Positions 50,301 to 59,279 of a stretch of 64,000 nt of DNA are shown here, in pieces. The DNA comes from Pterobdella sp. o SKG-2022 (Eukaryota > Annelida > Clitellata > Hirudinida > Piscicolidae). The stretch is from positions 32,306,783 through 32,370,782 of the forward strand of contig OZ038320.1 of NCBI GenBank assembly GCA_964035795.1, read 5' to 3'. Made by a program: the position numbers and the translations under genes. Positions within the stretch are counted from its first letter, which is position 1, and every line of letters begins with the position of its first letter. The notes under the pieces are model-generated. The model worked only from the letters and a program-made list of their open reading frames with translations, did no database searches and had not been told where the DNA came from.

Positions 50301-53300
50301 AATATCAACTGCATTTTAAATCTTATAAACTAATGAATACGTATCATTGCTATTAGTCATATTTATTTTTTAGCAACAGGTGGAGAAGATAGCTTATTTA
50401 ATTATATATTTAAAAATATATAATTAACTATAATGGTTCACGCCTCAATAGCTAATTATTGAAGCAGGAATATTTCATTAATTTATTATAAAAAATAATT
50501 CTTTATTTATGAATTCTATTTTGGGGGTATTATAAATGGTTTGACTCTTTCTTCTTGTCTCATTTGGAACGCACCATCAAAATGGTTTAAAACTTCACTT
50601 TTTCAAATAAAGCTAAGGCTTTATTTGTCTCTGAATAAATTAATTTAAAAAAAAACCAGGTTTCGTTTCATATAAAAATATCGACATGGCGACACATACT
50701 GGGTGCATCATTTCCCGTATTTTTAAAATTATAGAGAAGTCGTCAACTTCTAAAAATAAAGTTTCAAACCATTGCTTCCTTAAACTTTCTGAAACTAGTA
50801 ACCAACTTTAGAGCCAGGAAGCATATAGCGCTACTGTACAAAAATGATACTAACGTTTCGAATTTCACGCCAAGATCTAATAAAAACAAGAAGTAATTTA
50901 ATTGATATTGGGTTGAAAGGGGCGAAATATAGCAGTTAGTAGAACGAAACATTTGAATGGCAAAAGCTTCATAAAGATTAGTTTTATGTTTTGACAACTT
51001 TATAGATGGAATGTTGCCAAAAATTGTGAAATTTGGCGGAAAAACTTGATGATTATGTAAAAAATAATTGAATGACGGGAATAAAAGGCAGAAAAAGAAA
51101 CAATCAAACGGAAATGTTAAAATAAAATAGGACTAAAAAACAAAAATTAAAAAAAAAGTATAATGTTTCTAATAATAAAAAAAATAAAAATTCAAAAAAC
51201 AATAAAAAATTTTTTTAGAAATAACAACAAACTCCAACCTGCAATTCGGACAGGGAGAAGGTAGTATTGGGATTGTTGTTGAAGTTGTGTTGGAGGGGTT
51301 GTTGTAGTAATTTACTATCTATACTATTATTATTGTTATTATTCCTTTGAGCTATGCGATGAGCTTCTGCTTCTTTGAGACGTTTGGGTCGTCTGCCCAG
51401 TCTTGATGCTATGAGAAAAAAATAATCATAATGAAACAATAATAATTAAAACAATAATAATAATAATAATAATAATACCATAAATGAAGTTTAATGGTGA
51501 AAATAATATTTCTAAATGGGTATCACGATTAAATGCGAGACTGACGTACCTATCCATTCAACCTCTTTTCTCACTCTCGTCCTATTTATCAGTCATTAGA
51601 CTGGTAAATAGGACGAGAGCCCTTTATCTATGCATCTAGCCATTCAACCACCCTTCCATCCTTCCACACATTTAACCATTTCTCCATTAAGCCACCTATA
51701 CACTCTAACATCCATCCACACATCTCTTCACCAAATAATGGCAACAAAAAACATTCAAAATACGTTGTGAACATCGAAACATGCTCACTTTAAAAACGAA
51801 AAAAACGATAGTAATAATTTTCCTTAATTAATCCAATTAGATTATACCGCTTTACGTATCCCAGTGAGTAGAGTTGACAGCAGTCGGCCTAGATTATTGA
51901 TACTACAATAGAGTAACATATAAAAATGGCCATTTTATTTGGGGAAAACTTTTATAGACTGCCAGTCCGAGCTAAGATCCTCCGTTCCTACACTTGAGCA
52001 GTTTGCCTTGCCGTTGTCAACAACAAAAAATCATCCGCCAAGCCATTTGACAACGATACTAGATTATCGGTTTTTTGATACCTGCTACCAAAGTCTACTG
52101 TTATCCAGGTTATAACAGGAAAGCAGTCTCAATTTAGAGACGCTATCTTCGGTGCAGTTTAACATCATGTCCAGGATTATAATAATGATAATAATAATAA
52201 TAATCAAAATGTCACTTCATATATCACCAAGCAAGCAACTCATGATAAAAACAACTGATACTAATATGAAAATAATAAAAACTATGAATAAAAACAGCGT
52301 GAAAAAAGGCAGAAAAATAAGCTCGGAATACAAATAATAACTAAAAAACAAAGAATTAATTAAGAAGTAGGAAGGATAATACAAAGTTATGGATAGATGT
52401 GGAAGTGTGTGGATTAGACTGATACATATCATTTCACAAATTGCTTTATAGAAAAATATAAAAAAATAAATGCAAAAAAAAGATAATAAATAAAAAAAAT
52501 ATAAAAATTGAAATTAAACGGAAATTGATGAATAATCACTAAGATAAGAATAAGTGTTAAAAAGTATTGATGGGCGTAAACAGCAAAAAAAAAAGTGAAA
52601 AATTTGGGTCATGGTATTAAAAATTCAAAATAAAACATGAAAGATGATATTCATATTAATAATATGAATAATTAAAATAGGAATAATAAATTCTGATAAT
52701 AAATTAAAACAACGAACTGTAGAAAAAGCCCAACGGTTTTATAATGCATTCAATTTTTAAACAGATTTTTTCTAAAAATAAAAAAAAAAACGGGAAAAGA
52801 AAAAATAATTGAAAGAACAGCTTTCAAATGAAGATTGAAGGCGCATGTTATAAGCCAAAACTAATGTCAATATACATAGCACTAAGGCAGAGTGACACTA
52901 CGATGCTATACAATATAAAAAAATACACCATGAAGTATAAAACAATAGCTAACAGAAAGTGATGATTATAAAGACGCAGCATTTGATGATAAGGCTGAAC
53001 TTATTAAAAATTCAAGCTTTAATGAATGCAACAAAATCTTCATTCTTGAGGTAGAGCTTGGAATGAATTAAGGCCCAAGGTGTTGAGCTGTTTAATATCA
53101 CTTTCTTCCCTCATAACAACGACAACAAGAATAATAACACAATAATAATTAGAATTAAAATAAATAAAAAAAAAGAAACTTTTAGACACCTCTACTTTGA
53201 AGAGGAATCAAAGGAAAGTCTTTTACAAGTTCAACTTTATCATGAAGCCTCAGTTTTATTATTCAAATCTAAAAAGTAATGGAAAAAACGCAAAAATAAA

Positions 53301-54921
53301 GACAGTAATTAAATAACATAATACCATGACTGAAATTTTGTCCTCAAACTCCTGAAACCAAACAAAACCAAATTAAATAGGCAAAATGCATTGAAAAGCT
53401 TGATAACCACAATAGTTTTAAAGTGAGAATAGTAAGTTTAAATAAAAGCTACAACAAAAGATAATTTGGAAAGTAAATATAAAAGAACGACGTTAGAAAA
53501 TTTGAAAGAAATGAAATCATTTGGAAAAGAATGAAAAAAAATAAGATCAATAAAATAATGGAAAATTATATGAAAATGAATGGGAAGAAAAAATAACGAT
53601 GAAATAAAAATAGAAGCAGTAAAAGACGAAGGAATTGTATTAAATTGTTGATCAAACAAGAAATGAAAGAATGATATAAATAAGAAAGTTGAAAAAAACA
53701 AAACATATAGATAATACAAGTAAAAACAAAAATAAACTAAATAATAAAATTGGAAATGTAAAAAAAGCCATTAACGTATTTTAAATGTTGTTTGAAATAA
53801 TAAATAAAACGGAGAGTATGAATGGGAAAAAAATGAAATAAACTATGAAAATGAAAATGGAAAAAAGCTTAAAAAAATAGATTATATAAAAAATAAAAAT
53901 AAAACTATATATAAAAATTTTTTTATAAAAATTACAGCTAAGAAAAACTAAATTAAAAATGGAAATGAAAGGAGTATATAAAAATGAAGCAAAAAAAACT
54001 AGAATATTCTCTTGAATTGTTAAGGAATGTTTGAGGTTTGACATTTGAAGCGTTTGTGCGTTTGTATTTGTTTCTGTGTGCATGCATTTATATATAATAT
54101 CATATTTGCTAGTCTAAGTATTTTATTTTTTATGTACGTATGTGTATGTGGATGTATTTGTACATACGCCTGGTTGTTCGTGTACATATCTGTGTGATTG
54201 GAGTCCTTATTTATGAAGACTCCGCTTTATCTACCCTTGTATTCCTACTCGTGTGTTTTATTGATCCTCAACATCAAAAAACAAAAACAATTAAAGCAAT
54301 GCAAACAATTATAACAAATATAATAATTAAAAATTTTATTGAAAATAATAACAAACAAATGATAAATTGTGATAGTAATAGAGAACGTAATTGTTCTTTA
54401 TCTCTTCTGCATATCGACGCAGACGCATTGGAAAGGGCAACAATGGATGCAGTGCCATAAAGCATGCAACAACGTCCGTAAATAAAAATCAATAATAATA
54501 ATCTAAACCAAATGCGGAGCCGTAAAACTACTTTAAAACAACAACCACGGTCATTAATAAACCCAAAATGCCATTGAACAAACACAGCCCTCACAAGAGA
54601 TAGACATGCGTCTTAAACAAAGCATCATCGTCAAAATCGTCACACAAAATATTCAAAAAAAAACACATCTTAAACCCATCACCAACTCCACATCGACATC
54701 AAATCACTACACAATCAATCACACCGCTTGTAAAACCTCCACCCAACCACACAACCCTCTCCTAAGACTACCAACTAACCTTCCCTGGACATGCCCACAG
54801 CAAAGCACTTCTTGAATCGGCACCATTGGCAGCTGTTTCTGCTGAAGGGAGTGATGTCACAATTCTCATCTGCCACGCACTGGTGGTTCACTCCCTGCAT
54901 TATACAACGTCTGAAGAAGCC
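26034..54921 (-). CDS. Nuclear hormone receptor (NR1-like), 11 exons in window, 5' end missing
   Basis: A ligand-regulated transcription factor. Minus-strand exons are 54921-54780, 51408-51239, 47489-46443, 44412-44292, 38086-38028, 37701-37625, 34822-34751, 34572-34514, 29467-29375, 26465-26306 and 26145-26034. Every junction is in phase, giving 703 residues from GFFRR to the stop. Finger 2 has the exact C-x5-C-x9-C-x2-C spacing. The C-terminal extension is [13 protein letters not shown]. The hinge is about 400 residues. The ligand-binding domain has the signature [20 protein letters not shown] and an AF-2 core LHKEVF. A 36-residue acidic tail follows. Ligand-binding-domain features recall the E75/E78/Rev-erb side of NR1, but the DBD ([19 protein letters not shown]) does not match those groups well, so I leave the subfamily open. 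The finger 1 exon, expected to end in phase 0 before GFF, is not in the remaining 9 kb. Confidence 0.9.
26306..26465 (-). CDS. Nuclear receptor exon: LBD helices 10-12 (AF-2)
   Basis: [19 protein letters not shown] is helix 10/11. PTLHKEVF gives the AF-2 core with its conserved Glu. The reading frame stays open past the donor, but splicing at AG|GTTTGT joins an in-phase final exon. Confidence 0.9.
26897..27433 (+). pseudogene. KH-domain exon(s) nested on the opposite strand, AKAP1-like, with two frame breaks
   Basis: After a plausible acceptor (CACTATTAG) the sequence reads [20 protein letters not shown] followed by [10 protein letters not shown]. This is a KH domain with GxxG loop GRSG, most like the single KH domain of AKAP1/Spoonbill, which tethers kinase and RNA at the mitochondrial surface. 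An acidic/basic insert follows. The KH closing strand and helix ([19 protein letters not shown]) and [11 protein letters not shown] are then found one frame over, the shift falling in the A6 run at about 27091-27096. A third frame (27239-27433) gives a Lys/Glu/Asp-rich tail ending DANQ and a stop. The breaks may be real (pseudogene) or consensus errors in homopolymers. No Tudor domain or upstream exon was found. Confidence 0.55.
27440..29370. other. Nuclear receptor intron / flank of the KH exon
   Basis: No supported coding sequence. AT-rich with A runs; the stretch at 27830-28080 is slightly less AT-rich and could be 3' UTR of the KH transcript if that is real. Confidence 0.45.
29375..29467 (-). 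CDS. Nuclear receptor exon: LBD helix 9
   Basis: [20 protein letters not shown] continues to YHHMKQTRP, the helix 9 pattern LQxxYxxxLxHHxxxxRP. The donor is GTAAGT. Confidence 0.92.
29468..29520. repeat. (GTGA/GTAA)n imperfect tetranucleotide array
   Basis: On the plus strand it reads as repeated GTAAGT/GTGAGT; on the minus (gene) strand it is the pyrimidine-rich (TCAC/TTAC)n tract directly before the acceptor of the helix 9 exon. Confidence 0.85.
29852..30051. other. Assembly gap (200 N)
   Basis: Exactly 200 undetermined bases, probably a placeholder of unknown true size. Reading frames across it are meaningless. It lies in the nuclear receptor intron between the helix 8 and helix 9 exons, and no exon is missing there by phase. 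Confidence 0.99.
30052..32960. other. Nuclear receptor intron, no gene seen
   Basis: AT-rich sequence with short (TAA)n and (ATT)n repeats. No open stretch shows coding character. Confidence 0.5.
32970..34265 (+). mobile_element. L2/CR1-like LINE 3' fragment
   Basis: The plus strand encodes reverse transcriptase pieces: [40 protein letters not shown] and [12 protein letters not shown], then [11 protein letters not shown]. After frameshifts come [29 protein letters not shown] and [13 protein letters not shown]. The 3' end reads [15 protein letters not shown], then a GC-rich stretch (GGGGGCGCCTCAGTTGCTTG) and a short tail, ATTATTAATCTTATTAGG. The catalytic YADD is intact, but the frame is broken near 33450 and again after 33818. 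The 5' end is missing. It sits antisense to the receptor gene that hosts it. Confidence 0.88.
34051..34252 (+). repeat. 104-base tandem duplication in the LINE 3' end
   Basis: The segment starting AGCCACCTTTAAGTCTCATC at 34051 recurs at 34155 with only a few differences, so the last codons and the GC-rich terminus are present twice. Confidence 0.93.
34514..34572 (-). CDS. Nuclear receptor exon: LBD helix 8
   Basis: [19 protein letters not shown], the helix that includes the conserved Glu and the LxxxxLxNP pattern. It is too short for an ordinary ORF search and was placed by phase and motif. Confidence 0.9.
34751..34822 (-). CDS. Nuclear receptor exon: LBD helix 6/7
   Basis: [23 protein letters not shown], in phase with its neighbours through split Arg codons on both sides. 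Confidence 0.9.
34823..36290. other. Nuclear receptor intron, no gene seen
   Basis: AT-rich; an A-rich purine stretch at 34950-35170, otherwise nothing recognisable. Confidence 0.5.
36301..36600 (-). pseudogene. Reverse transcriptase remnant
   Basis: The minus strand reads [20 protein letters not shown], then [13 protein letters not shown]. These match the RT motifs (R/Q)GDxxSPxLF and YADDxxLF, with the catalytic ADD changed to AVD. A small, old LINE fragment in a receptor intron. Confidence 0.6.
37625..37701 (-). CDS. Nuclear receptor exon: LBD helix 5 and beta turn
   Basis: [25 protein letters not shown]. Its 3' splice site is preceded by a CA repeat rather than a pyrimidine tract. Confidence 0.9.
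37706..37747. repeat. (GT)n microsatellite abutting a receptor 3' splice site
   Basis: About 18 GT units with a small interruption. On the gene strand this is (CA)n ending four bases before the AG of the helix 5 exon. Confidence 0.95.
38028..38086 (-). CDS. Nuclear receptor exon: LBD helix 4/5
   Basis: [19 protein letters not shown], the conserved DQ-x-x-L-x-K motif that forms part of the coactivator groove. Confidence 0.93.
38168..38293. repeat. 63-base tandem duplication
   Basis: The unit beginning TTGTGCATGTTTTTTG occurs at 38168 and 38231, practically identical, and is followed within about 40 bases by a GT microsatellite. Confidence 0.92.
38329..38391. repeat. (GT)n microsatellite
   Basis: About 30 GT units with one GC interruption, in the intron upstream of the helix 4/5 exon. 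Confidence 0.95.
38820..39230. repeat. CAA-rich degenerate simple repeat
   Basis: AACAACAATAGCAA-type repeats over about 400 bases. The long open frames on both strands here are a by-product of triplet periodicity. Confidence 0.85.
39243..39390 (+). pseudogene. Possible LINE C-terminal zinc-finger remnant
   Basis: [20 protein letters not shown] followed by KH has the C-x12-H-x5-H half of a C2H2 finger, with the first Cys lost. Such a finger with an S-x-x-GL core is frequent at the C-terminus of invertebrate LINE proteins. It is flanked by expanded CAA repeats. Weak evidence. Confidence 0.35.
39400..44285. other. Nuclear receptor intron, no gene seen
   Basis: Nearly 5 kb of AT-rich DNA with A/T runs and (TAA)n repeats (for example 43010-43045). 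One GC-richer non-coding patch is at 41110-41300. Confidence 0.5.
44292..44412 (-). CDS. Nuclear receptor exon: LBD helix 3
   Basis: [21 protein letters not shown] continues into [16 protein letters not shown], the start of the LBD signature. The donor is GTAAGT. Confidence 0.93.
45372..45650 (+). mobile_element. RTE-like LINE C-terminal remnant
   Basis: The plus strand reads [20 protein letters not shown] then FNLRGSQN, close to the RWFGHVxRxDExxVLRKV motif found near the end of RTE-type LINE proteins. A stop, a frame change and degraded sequence follow, ending in a short (ATT)-rich tail near 45645-45665. Confidence 0.6.
46443..47489 (-). CDS. Nuclear receptor exon: long hinge
   Basis: 349 codons, Ser/Pro-rich, phase 0 on both sides. 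It includes a run of more than ten Ser, a Cys/His cluster (CSCHDKKNC) and repeated ESSRS/MESSR motifs. A candidate SUMO site (VKQE) lies in [10 protein letters not shown]. It has no transmembrane or enzymatic signature. Confidence 0.85.
47757..47905. other. GC-richer patch of unknown nature
   Basis: About 150 bases (with AACCTGTTAGCACACCGCTT) stand out from AT-rich intron. No open frame or RNA fold is convincing. It could be a SINE or other dispersed repeat, but no second copy was found here. Confidence 0.3.
48000..49540. other. Nuclear receptor intron, no gene seen
   Basis: AT-rich with homopolymers; no coding signal. Confidence 0.5.
49546..49885 (+). repeat. Dispersed repeat, copy 1
   Basis: Shares with 51838-52195 the blocks CAGCAGTCGGCCTAGATTAT, CATCCGCCAAGC and TCTACTGTTAT followed by CAGGTTATAACAG, in the same order and orientation. 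No open frame. Possibly a SINE or a LINE 5'/3' fragment. Confidence 0.7.
49967..50083. repeat. 38-base tandem repeat, about three copies
   Basis: The motif ACTCACCATGTGAATAACTT recurs with a period of 38 bases (at 49977, 50015 and 50053). Copies differ at one or two positions. Confidence 0.92.
51239..51408 (-). CDS. Nuclear receptor exon: DBD C-terminal extension
   Basis: Joins to give [25 protein letters not shown], a basic extension that would contact the minor groove. An Asn-rich stretch follows, ending SLSELQ. Confidence 0.88.
51574..51619. repeat. Near-perfect inverted repeat (21-base arms, 4-base loop)
   Basis: Arms 51574-51594 and 51599-51619 are complementary at 20 of 21 positions, the exception being a G-T (wobble) pair. 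The loop is ATTA. It lies in the receptor intron 165 bases upstream of the C-terminal-extension exon. Confidence 0.93.
51838..52195 (+). repeat. Dispersed repeat, copy 2
   Basis: Second copy of the family at 49546-49885. It ends in an (ATA)n run (about 52180-52203), as LINE-mobilised elements often do. Confidence 0.7.
52204..54775. other. Nuclear receptor intron, no gene seen
   Basis: AT-rich intron. The stretch at 54600-54780 is C-rich on the plus strand but has no motif; it is the region just downstream of the finger 2 exon donor. Confidence 0.5.
54780..54921 (-). CDS. Nuclear receptor exon: DBD zinc finger 2
   Basis: 47 codons, GFFRRC...[17 protein letters not shown]. It contains the four zinc Cys of finger 2 and the D-box region between the first two of them. 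The AACAG acceptor is phase 0, as expected after the P-box exon. Confidence 0.93.
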
Positions 54922-57460
54922 CTGTTGAGATTATTAGTAGTAGTCGTAAAAGTATTATAATTGTTAAAATTTTAGCATAATAAACACGATAAAAATAAGA
55001 AGAAAAATTTAGTTATATTATTATTATTTTCTTTTTGGTCGTGATTTTAATGACAAAAAAAATATTAATAATTTTGCTGTTTCTTTCATGACAGATATGG
55101 CAAATAAAAATGAGTTGAAGTTCTTATAATTTAAGAACCCGCAGAATAATAAAAAAAATAAGATTGAAAGAATGAATACAATATTAATAATAAAGTCAAT
55201 AATAAAAATAAAATGTTCAGACAACGTCATGGAGTCATACGAGAGTGACGATTGAGCCATGCGATGTGGGTTAGTTAACATATGATAACATGGGTGGTTG
55301 TGAGAAGGTTTTTGAGAATATTAGACCTTATGGTGTATGTTTGTGTGAACGTATGTTGTATGGGTGAGATTGTGTTGGTGATGCTTTGAATATTTTTTTG
55401 CATTTTATCATTAGGATGTGTGCAAGTGATTATTGTGTTTACAGATGTCTGACTAATATTTGTTTCCAGTTTTGCTGGTGAATTTGTCACTGGTGTTTGT
55501 TAAAATTGAGCATGTGGGTGACTGTATCAATATGAATATGTCCTTCGTCCACCATGCATACATTCAAGATGCCCATAAATTTTTTTAAAAACATTTAGAG
55601 CTCACAGTGTGAAACTTCTGCGGACACAAGATTTTACTTGTCTACTTGCTTGCATATATAATGTGAGCGGATGCAATAGACGATAAAAAAATGAATTATG
55701 ATAAGATACTGAAATGGTAAAAAATAAAAATTTTTTAAGAAAATGTATTTAAACATTAATGTCAATGTGAATTATGGATACATACTCAAAAATACTTGCG
55801 AAATATGTGACGAGTTTGTGCAGAAAGTCTTGCCATTGGATAAGAAGTTATTTATATTTGTGTGGATATGAGGGTAGTCTGTAAGATGTTTGCATGGAAG
55901 TTCGATTTATGAGAGTGAATCTTACAAAAACTATTTGCTTAAAGAAAATGCACCTTGTTCAATAAACAAGAATTGTAATTAAAAAGTCGAAATAACGATG
56001 AGCTATCATATTGCTGTGATGCTATCAGTAACGAGAAGGTTAATATGCAAGATGTTGAAAGAAGATAGAGAGTTTATGATTTAAATAATTAGAAAAATAA
56101 TGTAAAAAATAAAAAGAAATAATGAGAATAATAACTAAAACAATGAAAATTTATACAAAACAAATATAATGGATTCTAATAATATGTGATAATAACTTTA
56201 AAGACATCTTAATCTATTTTCAATAACTATATAATAAATCCTAATACAAATTATTAGTTTTTTTAAATACACTTTATTTATTGTGGCTAATAACAAATCA
56301 TCAAAAGCAATACAAAAAACAACAATAAAAACAACAGAGAAGAAAGCAGAAAATACAAAAAAATGAAAAACTGCAAAAGAAAAGAATTGAATCGATATGA
56401 TAACAACTGTGATGTTGAAATTAGCATTCATGACAATACAGCAGTCTTCACGTCCGCTGTTGACGACGACTGTCGTTAGGGAAAAAATTCCAAATATTTA
56501 AACATTTCAAAATGCATGAAGAACTAAAATGAGCATTTTTGAGATTATATTATGCAATCTTGAATTTATATGTTATAATTAACAATCTTAAGAGTTGACC
56601 ATGCATTAAACGCTCTAAATGCTCAAATCCATTCCGTCTAAAAATAAAAAATTTCTCAAAAAAATTAAACTTAAAAACTTTTGGAAAAGCGAAAAATAGG
56701 AGTTGTCTAGGTTTAGAGAATATGAAAATAATAAAAAAAAAGGAAATTTAGAGCAGAAAAACTATATTTATCTGAAGAAAAATAATCTTTAAACGAAAGC
56801 CCCATTTTAATGTTTGAAATGGTTTTTAAAAGTAAATTGAAACTCTAAAAGAGATTCTATTTTTTTTAGTAATACTATCCAAAGATATTCTCAGAAAAAG
56901 AAACTTTATTTAGAAGATACAACCAAATGAACATCAAAATAATTGAAAACGGCATCAAGAGTTGGAATTGAATTTGAAAATCTCAATTCTCATGAAAACA
57001 GAGTTCACATGCAAACATAACTTTTATCAAGCCAAAGTAAAAAATACTAAATTATTAAAAGATAAATATTTTTCCATTTTATCGAAAAAAATTGAGGCTT
57101 TTTAAATTTTCATGAATTTAGCATTTATTATCGAAAAACATAATATAACAAAAAGAAAAAAAATATTCTTTGGTCATAAACAAGAAGTTTAAATTGCCTT
57201 TTTACATTTTATTGCCTCAATGCACATCTGAAGATTTTAATAATAAAAAAATAATGAAAACAAAAATAATGTTACTTTATAAAATTTCGGTATAAAATTG
57301 AAATAAGCAGCACTGCTACCAGAAATTTTTTTCTCGTTATTTAAAAACTATTTTGGTTCCGGTGTTGACGTCTCGGTGTAAGAAAATAATTTATATTATC
57401 TTATAAATGTTTATTAACTCTCTTGAAATAAAATTTTTCTTTAAATAAAAAAACTTTGCC
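54922..57460. other. Upstream intron of the nuclear receptor (presumed)
   Basis: Zinc finger 1 should lie upstream. I looked for C-x2-C-G-D-x7-H-Y-G and C-E-x-C-K codons on the minus strand and found none. The rest is AT-rich with short repeats. Confidence 0.5.
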
Positions 57461-57463
57461 TAT

Positions 57464-59275
57464 GAAAAATGCTTGGAAGAGCAATTACAGCTTATGGAAA
57501 AGTCCAGAGATGATAAACAAACTTTTCAAGCCATGAAATTCATCTATAGGAAATATCCAGATAAATTTTTTTTCAATGATCAAGAGAATAAACAAATCTT
57601 TAGCGAAACTGAAGCTGAAATAAAAATCAAACAGTTCTACCACAACAAATTTTATAAACTACCTAACAACAACCAAAATCCAATGTTGCAACAATCTCTC
57701 AATGACCCAATTAGTTTTAATGAAGTTAAGCTAGCTTGAAGTAAACTAAATAATAATAAAGCTAACGGTGAAGATGAGATCCCATCTGAAATGATAAAAT
57801 ATAGTGGAGAAAAACTAATAAAAGAAGTACCAAGAATATTAAACTTAATAGTAGAAAATAAAATTCAAGAAGATAGTTTTATTGGTAGTGGAATATTAGT
57901 CACTGTACAAAAACAAGGTAAGCCGAAAGGACAACTTACAAGCTTAAGACCCATTTGTCTACTGAACAGTAAACGAAAAATATTATCGAACATTACTATG
58001 AATCGTATACGCAACAAAACGGAAGAATACATCGGTTCTTATCAAAGTGGATTCAGAAATGGAAGAAGCACGAAAGACCTAGTCTGGTCTCATAAATGGG
58101 ATATAGCTAAAGCTCTGACGTACAGGGATGAAGAGTACTATATCCTTGGTATCGACCTGAGCCAAGCCTTTGATACTGTGGACAGACCCCTTCTAATAAA
58201 TTTTCTTGAAAAAACTCTGAACAATGATGAAATAATGATGATCAGAAAGCTATTAACAAACACTTGATTGAAGGAAAGATGGAATGGCAAATGCATACAA
58301 ACCCCTTTCGAAAGTAACATAGGAATCCCTCAAAGAGATGGACTCACCCATTCTCTTCGCAATTTACTTAAAAGCAGCACTGCGTTCTTTCAAGTCTAAA
58401 GTAACAAACCATATAAAGCTAGATCACTGCTACACAAACCCACAACCATTGACACCAGCAAAAATGGTAGGATATGCTGACGATCTAGATTTCATTGGTA
58501 GAGACAAACAGCAAGTACTTAACCTAGAAAGCAAACTGAGAGATGAGTTCTCGAACTGGAACCTCAAAGTCAATACTGACAAGACGGAACTCATCAAAAT
58601 ATCAAAATCGGATGAGGCCTGGAAAACAAGCAAAAAACTAGGCTCCTTCCTTGATGACAAAAAAGATATTGAGAGGAGAAAACAACTTGGCCAAACTGCG
58701 ATGAGTAAATTATGGAAAATATACATGAAAGGAAAAAGCCAAAAATAAGCAAAAAAGTGCGAGTGTACAATTCCTATGTTAAACCAGTTCTCACCTACAA
58801 CTCTTCAGCAGGGGCAGTCAACAAAAATATAGAAGCTAAGATTGACGCATTCCACCGCAAACAGCTTAAAAGAGTGATCGGTATCTACTATCCCAATAGA
58901 ATCAGCAACAAAGAACTGTACAAAAAAACGAATAGCATACCCCTTTCAGTTGAAATTGCTGGTGCAAGATGAGGGATGTTGGGACACATCCTAAGAAGAC
59001 CTGATACGCCAGCATTCCAGGCTATGAAGCAGTACTATGCCACATCAAATAAGAAAAAATACCTAGGCAGACTTTTAACCACCCTACCACAGACATTAAA
59101 AGATGTCAAATTTATCCCAAAAATGAAACTCGAAAACTCTGAAGATTTCGAAACCATTTTTCTTTTTGCCCAGCAGAAATGTTCCTGGAGAAAAATTGTG
59201 AAGAGAGTTACCCAAGAGAAACTCAGTCAACTATACGACTAGAGCAACTCGATGGGGATATTATTATTATTAAAA
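57464..59275 (+). mobile_element. 5'-truncated LINE reverse transcriptase, broken by stops and frameshifts
   Basis: The plus strand shows NGEDEIPSEMIKYSGE (palm start), LRPICLLNSKRKILSNI, YQSGFRNGRSTKDLV, YILGIDLSQAFDTVDRPLL, IGIPQRDGL (normally PQGD), DSPILFAIYLKAAL after a frameshift near 58335, and GYADDLDFIG (58470-58500) with intact Asp pair. Then come the thumb region (VRVYNSYVKPVLTYNS) and a C-terminal region (GHILRRPDTPAFQAM; KYLGRLLTTLPQTL). Stops interrupt it at 57737, 58265, 58746 and 58970. It ends SQLYD, then a short (ATT)n tail. No endonuclease is present. The clade is uncertain. Confidence 0.88.
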
Positions 59276-59279
59276 ACTA

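Noticed and set aside
56430..56490. GC-richer patch that might be a small receptor exon
   Set aside because: No Cys pattern of zinc finger 1, and none of the three frames gives a receptor motif.
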